NCBI GenBank assembly: GCA_020637295.1
Contig: JACJWF010000006.1
Coordinates: forward strand, 62,001 to 126,000
Length of the DNA: 64,000 nucleotides
Direction: 5' to 3'
From: Acidimicrobiaceae bacterium
Lineage (GTDB): Bacteria; Actinomycetota; Acidimicrobiia; Acidimicrobiales; Ilumatobacteraceae
The notes under the pieces are model-generated. The model was given only the letters and a program-made list of their open reading frames with translations, ran no database searches and was not told the origin of the DNA. The position numbers and the translations under genes were made by a program. Shown here one piece after another: positions 1 through 9,085 of the stretch. Numbering within the stretch: the first letter of the stretch is position 1; every line of letters starts with the position of its first letter.

Positions 1-221
1 TTCCCGCTGGAGAACGCCATCCCCGAGTTGTAGGCCAGGTTCCACTGCAGGGTCCACACCACATGGTGGGGTGGTTCACCAGCGAGGGTGCTGACCGCCC
101 AGTGCTTGGTGAGCACGTCGAGCAGGATCACCACGTCGGTGATCGCCAGCGACAGCAGAAGGCCGCGGGCCGCCGGTGCCACCGTGGCGGCGGGTGCGGC
201 GGCGGGGCCGTCCGCAGTCAT
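1..221 (-). CDS. lspA: Lipoprotein signal peptidase (signal peptidase II), N-terminal part, runs off the window
   Basis: Membrane aspartyl protease that removes signal peptides from prolipoproteins. Only the first 73 residues are inside the window. After an Ala/Pro-rich start there is a hydrophobic segment (about 21-37) ending in the family motif D-V-L-T-K at 35-39. The N-terminal half of the conserved NLAYNSGMAF block lies near residues 63-72, where other LspA proteins have N-x-G-x-A-F. The ATG overlaps the TGA of the DksA-like gene by four bases (ATGA), so the two are probably translationally coupled. The catalytic aspartates lie further downstream and cannot be checked. The identification rests on motifs and is fairly sure. 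Confidence 0.85.
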   Translation of the reverse strand, partial: MTADGPAAAPAATVAPAARGLLLSLAITDVVILLDVLTKHWAVSTLAGEPPHHVVWTLQWNLAYNSGMAFSSG

Positions 222-1027
222 CGACGGCCGATCCCGCCGACCTTCTCCTCGACCAGCACGGTGGCCCACGGGATGGCCTCGAGGCGCTCGCGCGGGATGG
301 GCCGACCGGACTCCACGGAGTAGCCGTACGCGCCGGTCTGCAGGCGCTCCAGCGCCGCGTCGATGTCGGCGACCATCTGGCGGGCCTGGGCGCTGAGCGC
401 CAGGTCGCGCTCGCGCTCCACCACCATGGTGTCGCCCTCGCCGCCTTCGTCGTCGAACTGCACGTCGCCCATCTCGTGCTCCTCGATCAGCTGATGGGCC
501 TCGTCCTCCAGCGCCTTGGCCTGGCCGACGAGGTCGGCCTTCTCCGCCAGCAGCAGGTCGCGCTGGGCGGTGAGGAACTTGGCGTCGAAGTCCTTCGTGT
601 AGGCGATGCCGTCCTTCGTGACGCCCTTCACCACCGGCCCCGTGGGCGCATCGGCCTTCGCCGGCGCCGCCGCCTTCTTGGCCGCGGGAGCCGCCTTCTT
701 CGCCGGCGCGGCCGCGGCCTTCGCCGCAGGTGCGGCCTTCTTCGCCGGCACCGCAGCAGCCTTCGCCGCAGGTGCCGCCTTCTTCGCCGCAGGTGCCGCA
801 GCAGCCTTCTTGGCCGGAGCCGCCTTCTTCGCCGGCGCCGGAGCCACCTTCTTCGCCGCAGGTGCCGCCTTCTTCGCCGGGGCAGCGGTGGCCTTCTTGG
901 CCGGAGCCGCCTTCTTCGCCGGCGCCGGAGCCACCTTCTTCGCCGGGGCAGCCGCCACCTTCTTCGCCGATGCCGCCTTGGCAGCAGGGGCCGCCTTCTT
1001 CGCCGGTGCCTTCTTCGCCGTCGCCAT
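218..1027 (-). CDS. DksA/TraR-like protein with Lys/Ala/Pro repeat N-terminus and no zinc cysteines
   Basis: 269 residues in two parts. Residues 1 to about 128 are a low-complexity tail of AAPAKKA-type repeats, like histone H1 tails, strongly basic and probably able to bind nucleic acid. Residues about 130-269 match the DksA/TraR fold: a long coiled-coil segment with acidic residues at its middle (QFDDEGGEGD), then GAYGYSVESGRPIPRERLEA where DksA proteins carry the C4 zinc finger. All four cysteines are missing. The start is ATG 1027, behind a GGAGG Shine-Dalgarno; the longer open frame upstream is not needed. It sits between DUF167 and lspA. A role in RNA polymerase control is inferred from the family only. 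Confidence 0.8.
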   Translation of the reverse strand: MATAKKAPAKKAAPAAKAASAKKVAAAPAKKVAPAPAKKAAPAKKATAAPAKKAAPAAKKVAPAPAKKAAPAKKAAAAPAAKKAAPAAKAAAVPAKKAAPAAKAAAAPAKKAAPAAKKAAAPAKADAPTGPVVKGVTKDGIAYTKDFDAKFLTAQRDLLLAEKADLVGQAKALEDEAHQLIEEHEMGDVQFDDEGGEGDTMVVERERDLALSAQARQMVADIDAALERLQTGAYGYSVESGRPIPRERLEAIPWATVLVEEKVGGIGRR

Positions 1028-1065
1028 GCTGCGTCGCCTCCGTCGTGGGATGTAAGGCCGGGATG

Positions 1066-1383
1066 CTACCGCCGCGGCGCTGCGTCCGGGCCGATCCACG
1101 GCGCGAGCGCCGCGCTCACGCTCGCAGTGGTGGCCGCCACCACCAGCGACTTCGAACGCGACGAGTGCCCGCCGTCCACTCTGATGTCGCGGGCGCGGAC
1201 GCCCAGGACGGCAGCCAGCACCTCGCACAGTTCGCTGTTGGCCCGCCCGTCCAGTGGAGGGCTGGTGACTCGCACCTTCAACTCGTCGCCATGGAGGCCG
1301 ACCACGCCGGCTCGGCTGGCGCCGGGCTGCACCCGAACGCGGAGCCTGGTGCCACCGGGATGGGGTTCGACCGGTCCGGGCAC
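1066..1383 (-). CDS. DUF167 (YggU) family protein
   Basis: About 105 residues. It carries the DUF167 pattern: RLRVRVQPGASR near the N-terminus, then L-K-V-R-V-T-S-P-P-L-D-G-R-A-N, and D-I-R-V-D-G-G-H-S-S-R-S-K. The function of this family is unknown. GTG 1383 is the likely start, 11 bases after the ileS stop and in the same direction, so it should be read from the ileS transcript. No clear Shine-Dalgarno is visible and the start is less certain than the family. In many actinobacteria a DUF167 gene also lies near cell-wall or ileS genes. Confidence 0.75.
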   Translation of the reverse strand: MPGPVEPHPGGTRLRVRVQPGASRAGVVGLHGDELKVRVTSPPLDGRANSELCEVLAAVLGVRARDIRVDGGHSSRSKSLVVAATTASVSAALAPWIGPDAAPRR

Positions 1384-1394
1384 GGCAGCCGAGC

Positions 1395-4300
1395 TCAGGC
1401 GTGGACGGCGATGCCGATGTGCACCGGCTCGCCGTCGAGTTCGGCGTTCGGTTCGCCACCCTCCCACGACAGTGACGTGGCCAGCGTGGCGTCCGTCAGG
1501 AGGTGCTGGAAGGCCGTGACCTGGCGGCGCAGGGACTCGGGCACGCCGAGGGTGAGCGCGATGCGGTCGCTGATGTGCAGACCGGCGTCGCGGCGGGCCT
1601 GCTGCACGAGGCGGATGAGGTCCCGCGTGACGCCCTCGGCCTCCAGCTCCGGGGTGACCTCCACATCCAGCACCACGACGCCCTCGCCGCCGGGCAAGGG
1701 CGTGCTGGCACCGTCGCCCTGGACCACCAGCTTCAGCGTGTACTCGCCGTCCTCCAGCGTCACGCCACCGGCGACCACCCCGTCGGGGCCCTGCTGCCAG
1801 TCGCCGCTCTTGACCGCCTTGATGACGGTCTGCACCTGGCTGCCGAGGCGCGGGCCGAGCTTGGCCGGCACCACCTGGAGGTCGAACGTCGCAACGGCGT
1901 CCACGTCGTCGGTCAGCTCGACAGCTTTCACGTTGACCTCGTCGGCGATCAGGTCGACGAACGGAGCCAGCCGGTCCGAACCGGGGACGGCGACCTGGAG
2001 GGTGCGCAGCGGCTGGCGCACACGCCGCTGCTGGTTCTTGCGCAGGCGGAGTGTGGCGCTGCACACGTCGCGGGCGAGGTCCATCGCCTCCACCAGCGCG
2101 TGGTCGGTGGGCAGGCTGTCGGCCACCGGCCAGTCGGTGAGGTGCACGCTGCGCTCGCCGGTGAGGCCGCGGTAGACGGCCTCGGTGGTCAGCGGCAGCA
2201 GCGGGGCCAGCGCCCGGCAGGTGGTGACCAGCACGGTGTGCAGCGTGTCGATGGCGGCCTGGTCGCCCGACCAGAAGCGCTCCCGGCTGCGGCGCACGTA
2301 CCAGTTGGTGAGCGCGTCGAGGTACGACCGGACGGACCCGCAGGCCAGCATCAGGTCGTAGTCGTCCATGGCCGCGGTGACGTCGGCCACCAGCTCGTGA
2401 GTCTTGGCGAGGATGTACCGGTCGAGCACGTCGGTGCTGTCAGTGCGGAACGTACCGGTGGTGCCGGCGGCGTTGGCATACAGCGACAGGAAGTAGTACG
2501 AGTTCCAGATCGGCAGGATGACCTGGCGAACCGTGTCGCGGATGCCGTCCTCGGTGACCATCAGGTCGGCGCCGCGGAGGATCGGCGAGCTCAGCAGGTA
2601 CCAGCGCATGGCATCGCTGCCGTAGGTGTCGAACACCATCATCGGGTCCGGGTAGTTCTGCAGGCTCTTGGACATCTTCTGCCCGTCGTCGCCGAGCACG
2701 ATGCCGTGGCTGACGCACGTGGAGAACGCCGGGCGGTCGAACAGCGCGGTGGCCAGCACGTGCAGTGTGTAGAACCAACCACGGGTCTGGCCGATGTACT
2801 CGACGATGAAGTCGCCCGGGTAGTGGGCCTCGAACCAGTCGTGGTTCTCGAACGGGTAGTGCACCTGGGCGAACGGCATCGAGCCGCTCTCGAACCAGCA
2901 GTCCAGCACCTCCGTGACGCGGCGCATTCTCGACTGGCCGGTGGGGTCGTCGGGGTTCGGCCGCACGAGGTCGTCGATCTGCGGGCGGTGCAGGTCGGTG
3001 ACGTTGACACCGAAGTCGCGCTCCAGTTCGGCGATGCTGCCGTACACATCCACCCGCGGGTAGTCGGGGTTGTCGCTCTTCCACACGGGGATCGGCGCAC
3101 CCCAGAAGCGGTTGCGGCTGATGCTCCAGTCGCGGGCGTTGGCCAGCCACTTGCCGAACGAGCCGTCCTTGATGTGCTCGGGCACCCAGCGGATCTGCTG
3201 GTTGAGCTCCACCATGCGGTCCTTGAACCGGGTGACCTCGACGAACCAGGAACTGATGGCTCGGTAGACCAGTGGCTCGGCGCACCGCCAGCAGTGCGGG
3301 TAGCTGTGCTGGTAGCTGTCGTGGCGGACGACCAGGCCGCGGGCCTTCAGGTCGCGGGTGACCTCCGGGTTGGCGTCGAAGACGTGCACGCCCTTCCACG
3401 GCGGGATCTCGGCGGTGTAGCGGCCGTGCTCGTCCATCGGGCAGATGGTGGGGATGCCGACGGCGTTGCAGGCGTTCTGGTCCTCCTCGCCGAAGCCGGG
3501 GGCCATGTGGACGACACCTGTACCGTCCTCGGTGCTGACGTAGTCCGCGGCGAGCACGTGGAACGCGTTGGGCGTGTCGGCGAAGAACGGGTACAGCGGG
3601 GTGTACCGGCGGCCGACGAGGTCGCTGCCCTTCAGCGTGCCGATGCGCTCGGCATTGGCCAGTTCCTTCTCGTACGCGCCGAGGCGGGCCTCGGCGAGGA
3701 TGTACCGCTGCGTCGTGCCATCGGCGGCGGTCTCCTGCATCACGGCGTAGTCGATGTCCGGCCCGACAGCGAGGGCCAGGTTGCTCGGCAGAGTCCACGG
3801 GGTGGTGGTCCAGGCCAGCATCTGCTCGCCGGTCTCCAGGTGGAACATCACCGTCAGCGCAGGATCCTGGCGGTCCTTGTAGACGTCGTCCATCCGCGTC
3901 TCGGTGTTGGAGAGCGGGGTCTCGCAGCGCCAGCAGTAGGCCAGCACGCGGAAGCCCTCGTAGATCAGCCCCTTGTCGAACAGGGTCTTGAACGCCCACA
4001 TCACGCTCTCCATGTAGGGCGTGTCGAGCGTCTTGTAGTCGTTCTGGAAGTCCACCCAGCGGGCCTGGCGGGTGACATAGCGGTGCCAGTCGTCGGTGAA
4101 CCGCAGCACGCTGGTGCGACAGGCGTCGTTGAACTTGTCCAGCCCGAACTTGATGATCTCCGGGTGGCCGCTGACGCCGAGTTCCTTCTCCACCACCGTC
4201 TCGGCGGGAAGGCCGTGGCAGTCCCACCCGAACCGGCGGTGCACCTGCTGGCCGCGCATGGTGCGGTAGCGGGGCACGGCGTCCTTCACGAAGCCGGTGA

Positions 4301-4481
4301 GGAGGTGCCCGTAGTGGGGCAGGCCGTTGGCGAAGGGAGGGCCGTCGTAGAAGACGTACTCGTCGGCGCCGTCGCGGGCGTCGATCGAGGCCGGGAACGT
4401 CCGGTCGGCGTCCCAGTAGGCGAGGATCTCGCGCTCGAGAGCGGGGAACGAAGGCTGCGGCGTCACATCGGGGTAGGTCAC
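1395..4481 (-). CDS. ileS: Isoleucyl-tRNA synthetase
   Basis: Charges tRNA-Ile with isoleucine in the cytoplasm. The 1028-residue length fits the long class of bacterial/eukaryote-like IleRS. The class I signatures are HYGH at residues 56-59 and KMSKS near residue 600. [15 protein letters not shown] precedes KMSKS, and the editing-domain residues lie between. GTG 4481 is chosen because AGGAG lies six bases upstream and the protein then begins V-T-Y-P-D-V; an open extension of 31 codons upstream runs through the T-box RNA and is not coding. Expression is probably governed by the T-box leader directly upstream. The stop is followed 11 bases later by the DUF167 gene. Confidence 0.97.
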   Translation of the reverse strand: MTYPDVTPQPSFPALEREILAYWDADRTFPASIDARDGADEYVFYDGPPFANGLPHYGHLLTGFVKDAVPRYRTMRGQQVHRRFGWDCHGLPAETVVEKELGVSGHPEIIKFGLDKFNDACRTSVLRFTDDWHRYVTRQARWVDFQNDYKTLDTPYMESVMWAFKTLFDKGLIYEGFRVLAYCWRCETPLSNTETRMDDVYKDRQDPALTVMFHLETGEQMLAWTTTPWTLPSNLALAVGPDIDYAVMQETAADGTTQRYILAEARLGAYEKELANAERIGTLKGSDLVGRRYTPLYPFFADTPNAFHVLAADYVSTEDGTGVVHMAPGFGEEDQNACNAVGIPTICPMDEHGRYTAEIPPWKGVHVFDANPEVTRDLKARGLVVRHDSYQHSYPHCWRCAEPLVYRAISSWFVEVTRFKDRMVELNQQIRWVPEHIKDGSFGKWLANARDWSISRNRFWGAPIPVWKSDNPDYPRVDVYGSIAELERDFGVNVTDLHRPQIDDLVRPNPDDPTGQSRMRRVTEVLDCWFESGSMPFAQVHYPFENHDWFEAHYPGDFIVEYIGQTRGWFYTLHVLATALFDRPAFSTCVSHGIVLGDDGQKMSKSLQNYPDPMMVFDTYGSDAMRWYLLSSPILRGADLMVTEDGIRDTVRQVILPIWNSYYFLSLYANAAGTTGTFRTDSTDVLDRYILAKTHELVADVTAAMDDYDLMLACGSVRSYLDALTNWYVRRSRERFWSGDQAAIDTLHTVLVTTCRALAPLLPLTTEAVYRGLTGERSVHLTDWPVADSLPTDHALVEAMDLARDVCSATLRLRKNQQRRVRQPLRTLQVAVPGSDRLAPFVDLIADEVNVKAVELTDDVDAVATFDLQVVPAKLGPRLGSQVQTVIKAVKSGDWQQGPDGVVAGGVTLEDGEYTLKLVVQGDGASTPLPGGEGVVVLDVEVTPELEAEGVTRDLIRLVQQARRDAGLHISDRIALTLGVPESLRRQVTAFQHLLTDATLATSLSWEGGEPNAELDGEPVHIGIAVHA

Positions 4482-4488
4482 TGGTTGC

Positions 4489-4692
4489 TCCTGCACGGCG
4501 TCGGTCTGGGCGACCTCGGCAATCTGGACCAGGGACGAGCCGACGGCCCGCGGTACCACCCTGCTTGCCGCCACCCACGGATGGCGACCACTCGCATTCG
4601 CCAGCGATGTCGGGCTGGACCCGTCCGGTTCTACTGAGCGCGAACGCCGTTCTTCCGGAGGCTCGGAGGTGATGGCCTCGTCATCGCCGTGA
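4489..4692 (-). promoter_or_regulatory. T-box riboswitch leader of ileS (actinobacterial, very short stem I)
   Basis: Reading on the minus strand, the leader has GATGACGAGGCCATCACC with a candidate ATC (Ile) specifier at 4673-4671. It then has GTAGAACCGGACGG, and the conserved T-box sequence GGGTGGTACCGCGG (centre 4549-4561) whose TGGT bulge (4555-4558) pairs with the uncharged tRNA 3' end. The ileS Shine-Dalgarno AGGAG (around 4488-4492) closes the leader. No terminator T-run is seen, so control is probably translational, by sequestering the Shine-Dalgarno. This matches the known actinobacterial ileS T-boxes in order and in sequence. Confidence 0.9.
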
Positions 4693-4698
4693 CACCCA

Positions 4699-4704
4699 AG
4701 CCTA
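4699..4704 (-). promoter_or_regulatory. -10 element of the ileS T-box transcript
   Basis: TAGGCT on the minus strand. A transcript starting about seven bases downstream would begin just before the T-box stem I. No good -35 is seen. It lies right after the divIVA stop. Confidence 0.5.
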
Positions 4705-4739
4705 GCGGCGCGCCGGCGCCGCCGACCGGTGAGTATCGG

Positions 4740-5837
4740 TCACTGCAGTTCGTCGCCGCCGATGCGGAACGGGTCCTCCGGCTGCTGCGCCGGACGCACC
4801 ACCGGCACCTCGGCCGTGACGTCCAGCGACAGCGAGTCGAACGTTCCCTGTGCGGCATGGGTGTTGGCGACCTCTTCGTCCAGCATCCGCCACACGCTCT
4901 CCTTGGCCACCGGGTCGTTGGCCAGGGTGGCGGCATCGAGGCGCGGCACACGCTCGGCCTCCGGCTCGGCGGGGCTCCAGCTCGGGGCCGGGCCGAGAGC
5001 AGCCTCCTGGGCCTGCTCCGCGGCGGCCTCCTCGGCGGGCGGTGCAGCCGGCTCGTCCGCCGCCGGCGCAACCACGGGTGCGGTCTCCTCGATGATCATC
5101 GGGCCCGGAGCGGCCGGGGCCGGCACGGGCTGCGCCGCGGGGGCGACGGTGACGGGGCCGGCATCGGCGGAGGCCGAAAGCAGCGGCCGGCGCATGTCGC
5201 CGAGGCCACCCGGGACACGCTCCACGAGATCCTGGATCTGGACGGCGGCATCGCGCAGCCGCTCGCGCTGGGCGAGGATGTACTGCTCCAGGTGGTCCAC
5301 GTCGGACAGCAGGAAGTCCCGCCGGGCCAGCAGCGACTGGACCTCGTTCTCCGCCCGGACGCGCTCGTCGTCGGCTGCCCGGCGAGCGTCGCCCTTGGCG
5401 TCCTCCACCGTCTTGGTGGCCATGGCCCGCGCCCCGTCCAGCACGCGGCCGGCCTCGTCGCGCGCCTGGCCCAGGATGGTCTCGGCCTCGGTCTTGGCGT
5501 CGGCCACCGTGGCATCGGCGGTGCGCTGCGCCAGGAGGAGCGTGCGGGAGATCATCTCCGTGTCGCCGGAGCCGGAGGTTGCCACGGCCACGGCCGGTGC
5601 CGGTGCCGGTGCGGCGGCCGCCGGCTGCTGCTCGCCCTTGCCGCCGACCTGCTGGGAGATCTCCTGCAGCTTGGCCACCGCGGCCCGGGCACGCGCCTCC
5701 ATGGCGGTGGCCTGGTTCTGCGACACCTCGACCGCCGACGCGACCTGCTCCTTGAAGGCATCGACCTCGGACGGGTCGTAGCCCTTCTTCACGGTCCGGA
5801 AGCCGGTGCTGCGGATGGTCTGCGGGCTCATCTCCAT
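4740..5837 (-). CDS. divIVA: DivIVA-domain coiled-coil protein (Wag31-like position)
   Basis: 365 residues. The N-terminal 40 residues carry the DivIVA membrane-binding/polar-targeting pattern (GFRTVKKGYDPSEVDAF). They are followed by a long alanine/glutamate coiled coil (about 45-185), an Ala/Pro-rich linker and an acidic C-terminus. In actinobacteria DivIVA marks curved membrane at poles and septa and recruits the wall-synthesis machinery. The position between sepF and ileS is the classical one for this gene. A yggT gene, often found between sepF and divIVA, is missing. The start at ATG 5837 is supported by TAACAT seven bases upstream, which would give a leaderless mRNA separate from the sepF transcript. 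Confidence 0.88.
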   Translation of the reverse strand: MEMSPQTIRSTGFRTVKKGYDPSEVDAFKEQVASAVEVSQNQATAMEARARAAVAKLQEISQQVGGKGEQQPAAAAPAPAPAVAVATSGSGDTEMISRTLLLAQRTADATVADAKTEAETILGQARDEAGRVLDGARAMATKTVEDAKGDARRAADDERVRAENEVQSLLARRDFLLSDVDHLEQYILAQRERLRDAAVQIQDLVERVPGGLGDMRRPLLSASADAGPVTVAPAAQPVPAPAAPGPMIIEETAPVVAPAADEPAAPPAEEAAAEQAQEAALGPAPSWSPAEPEAERVPRLDAATLANDPVAKESVWRMLDEEVANTHAAQGTFDSLSLDVTAEVPVVRPAQQPEDPFRIGGDELQ

Positions 5838-5844
5838 GACGGCG

Positions 5845-5850
5845 ATGTTA
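5845..5850 (-). promoter_or_regulatory. -10 element of a leaderless divIVA promoter
   Basis: TAACAT on the minus strand, followed by seven bases and then the divIVA ATG. This spacing puts the transcription start on or next to the start codon. It gives divIVA its own promoter inside the cell-division block. Confidence 0.6.
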
Positions 5851-5878
5851 GGCGCGCCCAGGGGCGCTCCACACCCGG

Positions 5879-5893
5879 CGGGGAAACTCCCCG
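5879..5893 (-). terminator. Small hairpin after sepF
   Basis: CGGGGA/TCCCCG inverted repeat with a three-base loop, directly after the sepF stop and ahead of the divIVA promoter. There is no T-run. It is a possible weak terminator or RNA-end stabiliser. Confidence 0.3.
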
Positions 5894-6469
5894 TCAGCCG
5901 CCGTAGTCGGCGCCGTCGTAGCCGTTGCGGGCGTTCGGCTTCAGGAGGTACACGCCGGTGGCAACCTTTTCCATCGTGCCGTTGAGGCCATAGCAGAGGC
6001 CGCTGGCGAAGTCGATGAGGCGGCGGGACACCTCCCGATCGGCGGCCTCGAGGTTCATGATGACCGGCTGGCCTTCCTTGAACTTGTCGGCCACCTCCTG
6101 CGCCGAGTCGAACCGGCGGGGGCGGACGGTGTGCGGGTCCGCAGTGGGGGCTGCCGGAGCCGGGCGCACCGGGGTGACCGGGCGCGGGTTGATCGGGCGG
6201 GGCTGCACGCTGCTGTCGTCACCGGCAGGCGCTGGGCGGCGGATGACGACGTCCGGCTCACGGCTGGGGAACGACGGGCGCTGGGGCGCCGGGCGCGGAG
6301 GCTCTGGCTCGTAGTCCTGCCCGAAGTTGCGCGGTACCCGCGCGGACTCGTCGCGGGGAGGGCGAGCGGCACGGACCGGGCGCTCGGGCTCGGGCGCGAT
6401 GTCGTAGTCGTCGTAGGCATCGTCGGGCCCGAGGCCCAGGTAGTCCATTGCCTTCTTCCACATCGACAT
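5894..6469 (-). CDS. sepF: Cell division protein SepF
   Basis: 191 residues. It starts with the membrane-binding amphipathic segment MSMWKKAMDYLGL. A long Pro/Arg-rich disordered linker follows (about 25-108). The conserved SepF dimer domain (about 112-180) has F-D-S-A-Q-E-V-A-D-K-F-K, N-L-E-A-A-D and the glycine-rich DFASGLCYGLNG. SepF tethers FtsZ filaments to the membrane; no ftsA is present in the cluster, so SepF is the probable sole anchor here. A GGAGG Shine-Dalgarno lies seven bases upstream of ATG 6469. It is 22 bases downstream of yggS and in the same transcript order as in other actinobacteria. Confidence 0.95.
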   Translation of the reverse strand: MSMWKKAMDYLGLGPDDAYDDYDIAPEPERPVRAARPPRDESARVPRNFGQDYEPEPPRPAPQRPSFPSREPDVVIRRPAPAGDDSSVQPRPINPRPVTPVRPAPAAPTADPHTVRPRRFDSAQEVADKFKEGQPVIMNLEAADREVSRRLIDFASGLCYGLNGTMEKVATGVYLLKPNARNGYDGADYGG

Positions 6470-6491
6470 CGAGCGTCCTCCGCGGGGAAGG

Positions 6492-7172
6492 TTACCTCAC
6501 AGAGGCCGTCGCGGGCGGACGCCTGCCGAACAACGCGCTGCCGACGCGCACCTGCGTGGCACCCTCCTGCACGGCCACTTCCAGGTCCGCGGTCATGCCC
6601 ATCGAGCAGACCTCGAGGCCCAGGCGATCCAGCAGAGCGCGCACGGCCCGGAAGCCCGGCCGGGCCGCTTCCGCTCCGCCCTCCGTCGGCCCCACCGTCA
6701 TCAACCCGCGCACCCGCAAGCCGGCCTCGAGGGCGCCGTCCACCAACTGCGCGGCGTCGTCGATCGGGCATCCGCCCTTGCCCGGCTCGCCCGTCGTGTC
6801 CACCTGCACCAGCACCTGCGCGCCGGGCACCCGCTTGGCGAGTTCGCGGACGAGGGACGGGCGGTCGACGGTCTCGTACACGCTCACCAGCGGGGCGAGC
6901 ATGCGGACCTTGTTGGTCTGCAGTTGACCAATGAAGTGGATGCCGAACGGGGGCGGGGTGCCGTCGAACTTGGCCACGACCTCCTGGGCGTAGTTCTCGC
7001 CCACCGCCGTGCAGCCCGCCCGGTACGCGGCCCAGCAGGCCTCGACGGGGAACGTCTTGGTCACCGGCAGGACCGTGACCTCCCGCCCGCCTGCTGCGGT
7101 GATCCGCTCGCGCAGCTCCGCCAGCCGGGCGGCGACCAGCAGGTCGAGGTCGGGGTTGCACGTCTCGCTCAT
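6492..7172 (-). CDS. yggS: YggS family PLP-binding homeostasis protein
   Basis: 226 residues, TIM-barrel fold of the alanine-racemase type without a C-terminal domain. The PLP lysine is K39 in LPVTKTF. G-E-N-Y-A-Q-E, H-F-I-G-Q-L-Q-T-N-K and S-M-G-M-T-A-D-L are the other family blocks. It balances pyridoxal phosphate and amino-acid pools. Start ATG 7172 overlaps the pgeF TGA by four bases. It is a constant neighbour of ftsZ, pgeF and sepF in actinobacteria. Confidence 0.93.
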   Translation of the reverse strand: MSETCNPDLDLLVAARLAELRERITAAGGREVTVLPVTKTFPVEACWAAYRAGCTAVGENYAQEVVAKFDGTPPPFGIHFIGQLQTNKVRMLAPLVSVYETVDRPSLVRELAKRVPGAQVLVQVDTTGEPGKGGCPIDDAAQLVDGALEAGLRVRGLMTVGPTEGGAEAARPGFRAVRALLDRLGLEVCSMGMTADLEVAVQEGATQVRVGSALFGRRPPATASVR

Positions 7173-7870
7173 GCCGAGGCCATCTTGACCACGGTGAGCA
7201 CATGGCGTCCAGCGTCATTGCGGCGATGGGAGAACCAGGCCCCGGGCGTGCAACGCGTGCAGCCGGTGAGGGTGTGGTCGGCCACGACGCCCACCGCCCC
7301 CAGGCAGGCGGTCACCACCGCCGGCATGTCCAGCGACGGTGTGCCCCAGGTGGTCGTGCCCCCGACGGTGGGGCCGAAGCGTCCGGTGAAGGTGGCCAGG
7401 TCCGCCGGACCGAACTCGTAGCAGCAGGGATGGATGCACGGCCCGAGGTAGGCACTGATGCCACCACGCTCGCCGCGGTCGCGCATCGCCGCGACGGTGG
7501 CCTCCAGCACCCCGTCCCACGCCCCTTTCCAGCCGGCGTGGGCGACGCCGATGACGCCGCTCTCCCCGACGAGGGCGATGGGTGCGCAGTCCCCCACCCA
7601 GCAGGCCAGCACCACACCGCGGGCGGTGGTGACCGCCCCGTCACCGACGCTGCCGTCGTGCTCCCCCGGCGCCTCCACCTGGTGTACGACGACACCGTGG
7701 ATCTCGTCGAGCTGGCTCCAGCGGCCGGGCTGGAACGCCTGGCGGCGGTGCGCGAGCGCGGCCGGCGAGGTCTCGATGTGGAAGTCGCCGTCGGCGACGG
7801 TGCTGCACCGGACGACAACGGTGTCGCCGCCGGCGGGCAGGGTCAGGCCGCGTGGCGGCCTGGCGCTCAC
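7169..7870 (-). CDS. pgeF: Peptidoglycan editing factor / multicopper polyphenol oxidase (YfiH family)
   Basis: 233 residues with the family metal-site blocks: D-C-A-P-I (about 119-123), V-A-H-A-G-W-K-G-A (about 134-142) and [11 protein letters not shown] further on. These supply His and Cys ligands of the zinc/copper centre. Members act as cytosolic purine nucleoside/laccase-like enzymes, and PgeF removes L-Ser-containing muropeptide errors. Its position between ftsZ and yggS fits a cell-wall role. ATG 7870 overlaps the ftsZ stop by four bases. The substrate in this organism is unknown. Confidence 0.9.
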   Translation of the reverse strand: MSARPPRGLTLPAGGDTVVVRCSTVADGDFHIETSPAALAHRRQAFQPGRWSQLDEIHGVVVHQVEAPGEHDGSVGDGAVTTARGVVLACWVGDCAPIALVGESGVIGVAHAGWKGAWDGVLEATVAAMRDRGERGGISAYLGPCIHPCCYEFGPADLATFTGRFGPTVGGTTTWGTPSLDMPAVVTACLGAVGVVADHTLTGCTRCTPGAWFSHRRNDAGRHVLTVVKMASA

Positions 7871-8979
7871 TTCAGGAACGAGGGCACGTCGAAGTCGTCG
7901 TCGCCGGCATCCAGCGGGTCCTCCGGCTCGTCGCCGAACAGATCCTTCAGCGAGGCGGTGGGCTTCTGGTCGGCGACGACCTTCATGGCCGGGCGACCGC
8001 CACTGGTGGCGGTGCCACTGCCGCCGCCGTCCCAGCGGTCGAAGCCGGCGGCGATGACGGTGACCTTGACCTCGTCACCCATCTCGTCGTCGATGACAGT
8101 GCCGAAGATGATGTTGGCGTCCTGGTGGGCGACACCGTGGATGATCTCCGCCGCGGCGTTCATCTCGAACAGGCCCATGCTGCTGGGCCCGGTGATGTTC
8201 AGCAGGATGCCGCGGGCGCCGTCGATGGCGGCCTCCAGCAGGGGGCTGCTGATGGCGGCCTTGGCCGCGGTGACCGCCCGGTTCTCGCCACTGGCCTGCC
8301 CGATGCCCATGAGCGCCGAGCCGGCGCTGCTGAGGATCATCTTCACGTCGGCGAAGTCGGTGTTGATGAGGCCGGGGGTGGTGATGAGGTTCGTGATGCC
8401 GGACACGCCCTGGAGGAGCACCTCGTCGGCCATCTTGAAGGCGTTGAGCACGCTGGTCTTCTCGTTGGCCACCGTGAGCAGGCGGTCGTTCGGGATGACG
8501 ATGAGGGTGTCCACCTTCTCCTTCAGACGCTGCACCCCGGCATCGGCCTGCACGGCGCGGCGGCGGCCCTCGAAGCTGAAGGGGCGGGTGACCACACCGA
8601 TGGTGAGCGCACCCATGCCACGGGCGATCTCGGCGATGACCGGGGCGGCGCCGGTACCGGTGCCACCGCCCTCGCCGGCGGTGATGAACACCATGTCGGC
8701 GCCCTTGATCATCTCCTCGATCTCGTCGCGGTGCGCTTCGGCGGCGTTGCGACCGACCTCCGGGTCGCTGCCGGCGCCGAGGCCGCGGGTGAGGTCGCGG
8801 CCAATGTCCAGCTTGACGTCGGCATCGCTCATGAGCAGGGCCTGCGCGTCGGTGTTGACGGCGACGAACTCGACGCCCTTCAGCCCGGCGTCGATCATCC
8901 GGTTGACGGCGTTGACACCGCCGCCACCGACCCCGATGACCTTGATGACGGCGAGATAGTTCTGTGGTGCGCCGGCCAT
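7867..8979 (-). CDS. ftsZ: Cell division protein FtsZ
   Basis: Tubulin-like GTPase that forms the Z ring. 370 residues, starting at ATG 8979 behind a GGAGG Shine-Dalgarno. [15 protein letters not shown] near residue 13 and the tubulin signature [12 protein letters not shown] near residue 105 form the nucleotide site. N-T-D-A-Q-A-L and the T7-loop region follow. The last residues, FDVPSFLK, are the conserved C-terminal peptide that binds SepF and other partners. A 106-base gap separates it from ftsQ, longer than any other gap between ftsL and sepF, so ftsZ may have extra promoters there. Confidence 0.98.
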   Translation of the reverse strand: MAGAPQNYLAVIKVIGVGGGGVNAVNRMIDAGLKGVEFVAVNTDAQALLMSDADVKLDIGRDLTRGLGAGSDPEVGRNAAEAHRDEIEEMIKGADMVFITAGEGGGTGTGAAPVIAEIARGMGALTIGVVTRPFSFEGRRRAVQADAGVQRLKEKVDTLIVIPNDRLLTVANEKTSVLNAFKMADEVLLQGVSGITNLITTPGLINTDFADVKMILSSAGSALMGIGQASGENRAVTAAKAAISSPLLEAAIDGARGILLNITGPSSMGLFEMNAAAEIIHGVAHQDANIIFGTVIDDEMGDEVKVTVIAAGFDRWDGGGSGTATSGGRPAMKVVADQKPTASLKDLFGDEPEDPLDAGDDDFDVPSFLK

Positions 8980-9085
8980 CAGTGGAACCTCCGGGCTCGC
9001 TGGGAATATGAAGAAGTGGTGTCGTACACGTGGACGTCCTCGAGAATTGGTCAGATCGTAGCGAATGGGAGGGGCCAGGCGGCGG

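Noticed and set aside
660..1020. Short regular repeats that resemble a CRISPR or satellite array
   Set aside because: They are in-frame codon repeats of the AAPAKKA tail of the DksA-like protein, with no spacer structure.
1503..4637. A 1044-codon open frame on the plus strand
   Set aside because: It is the antisense of ileS; long antisense frames are expected at this GC content, and its translation has no domain.
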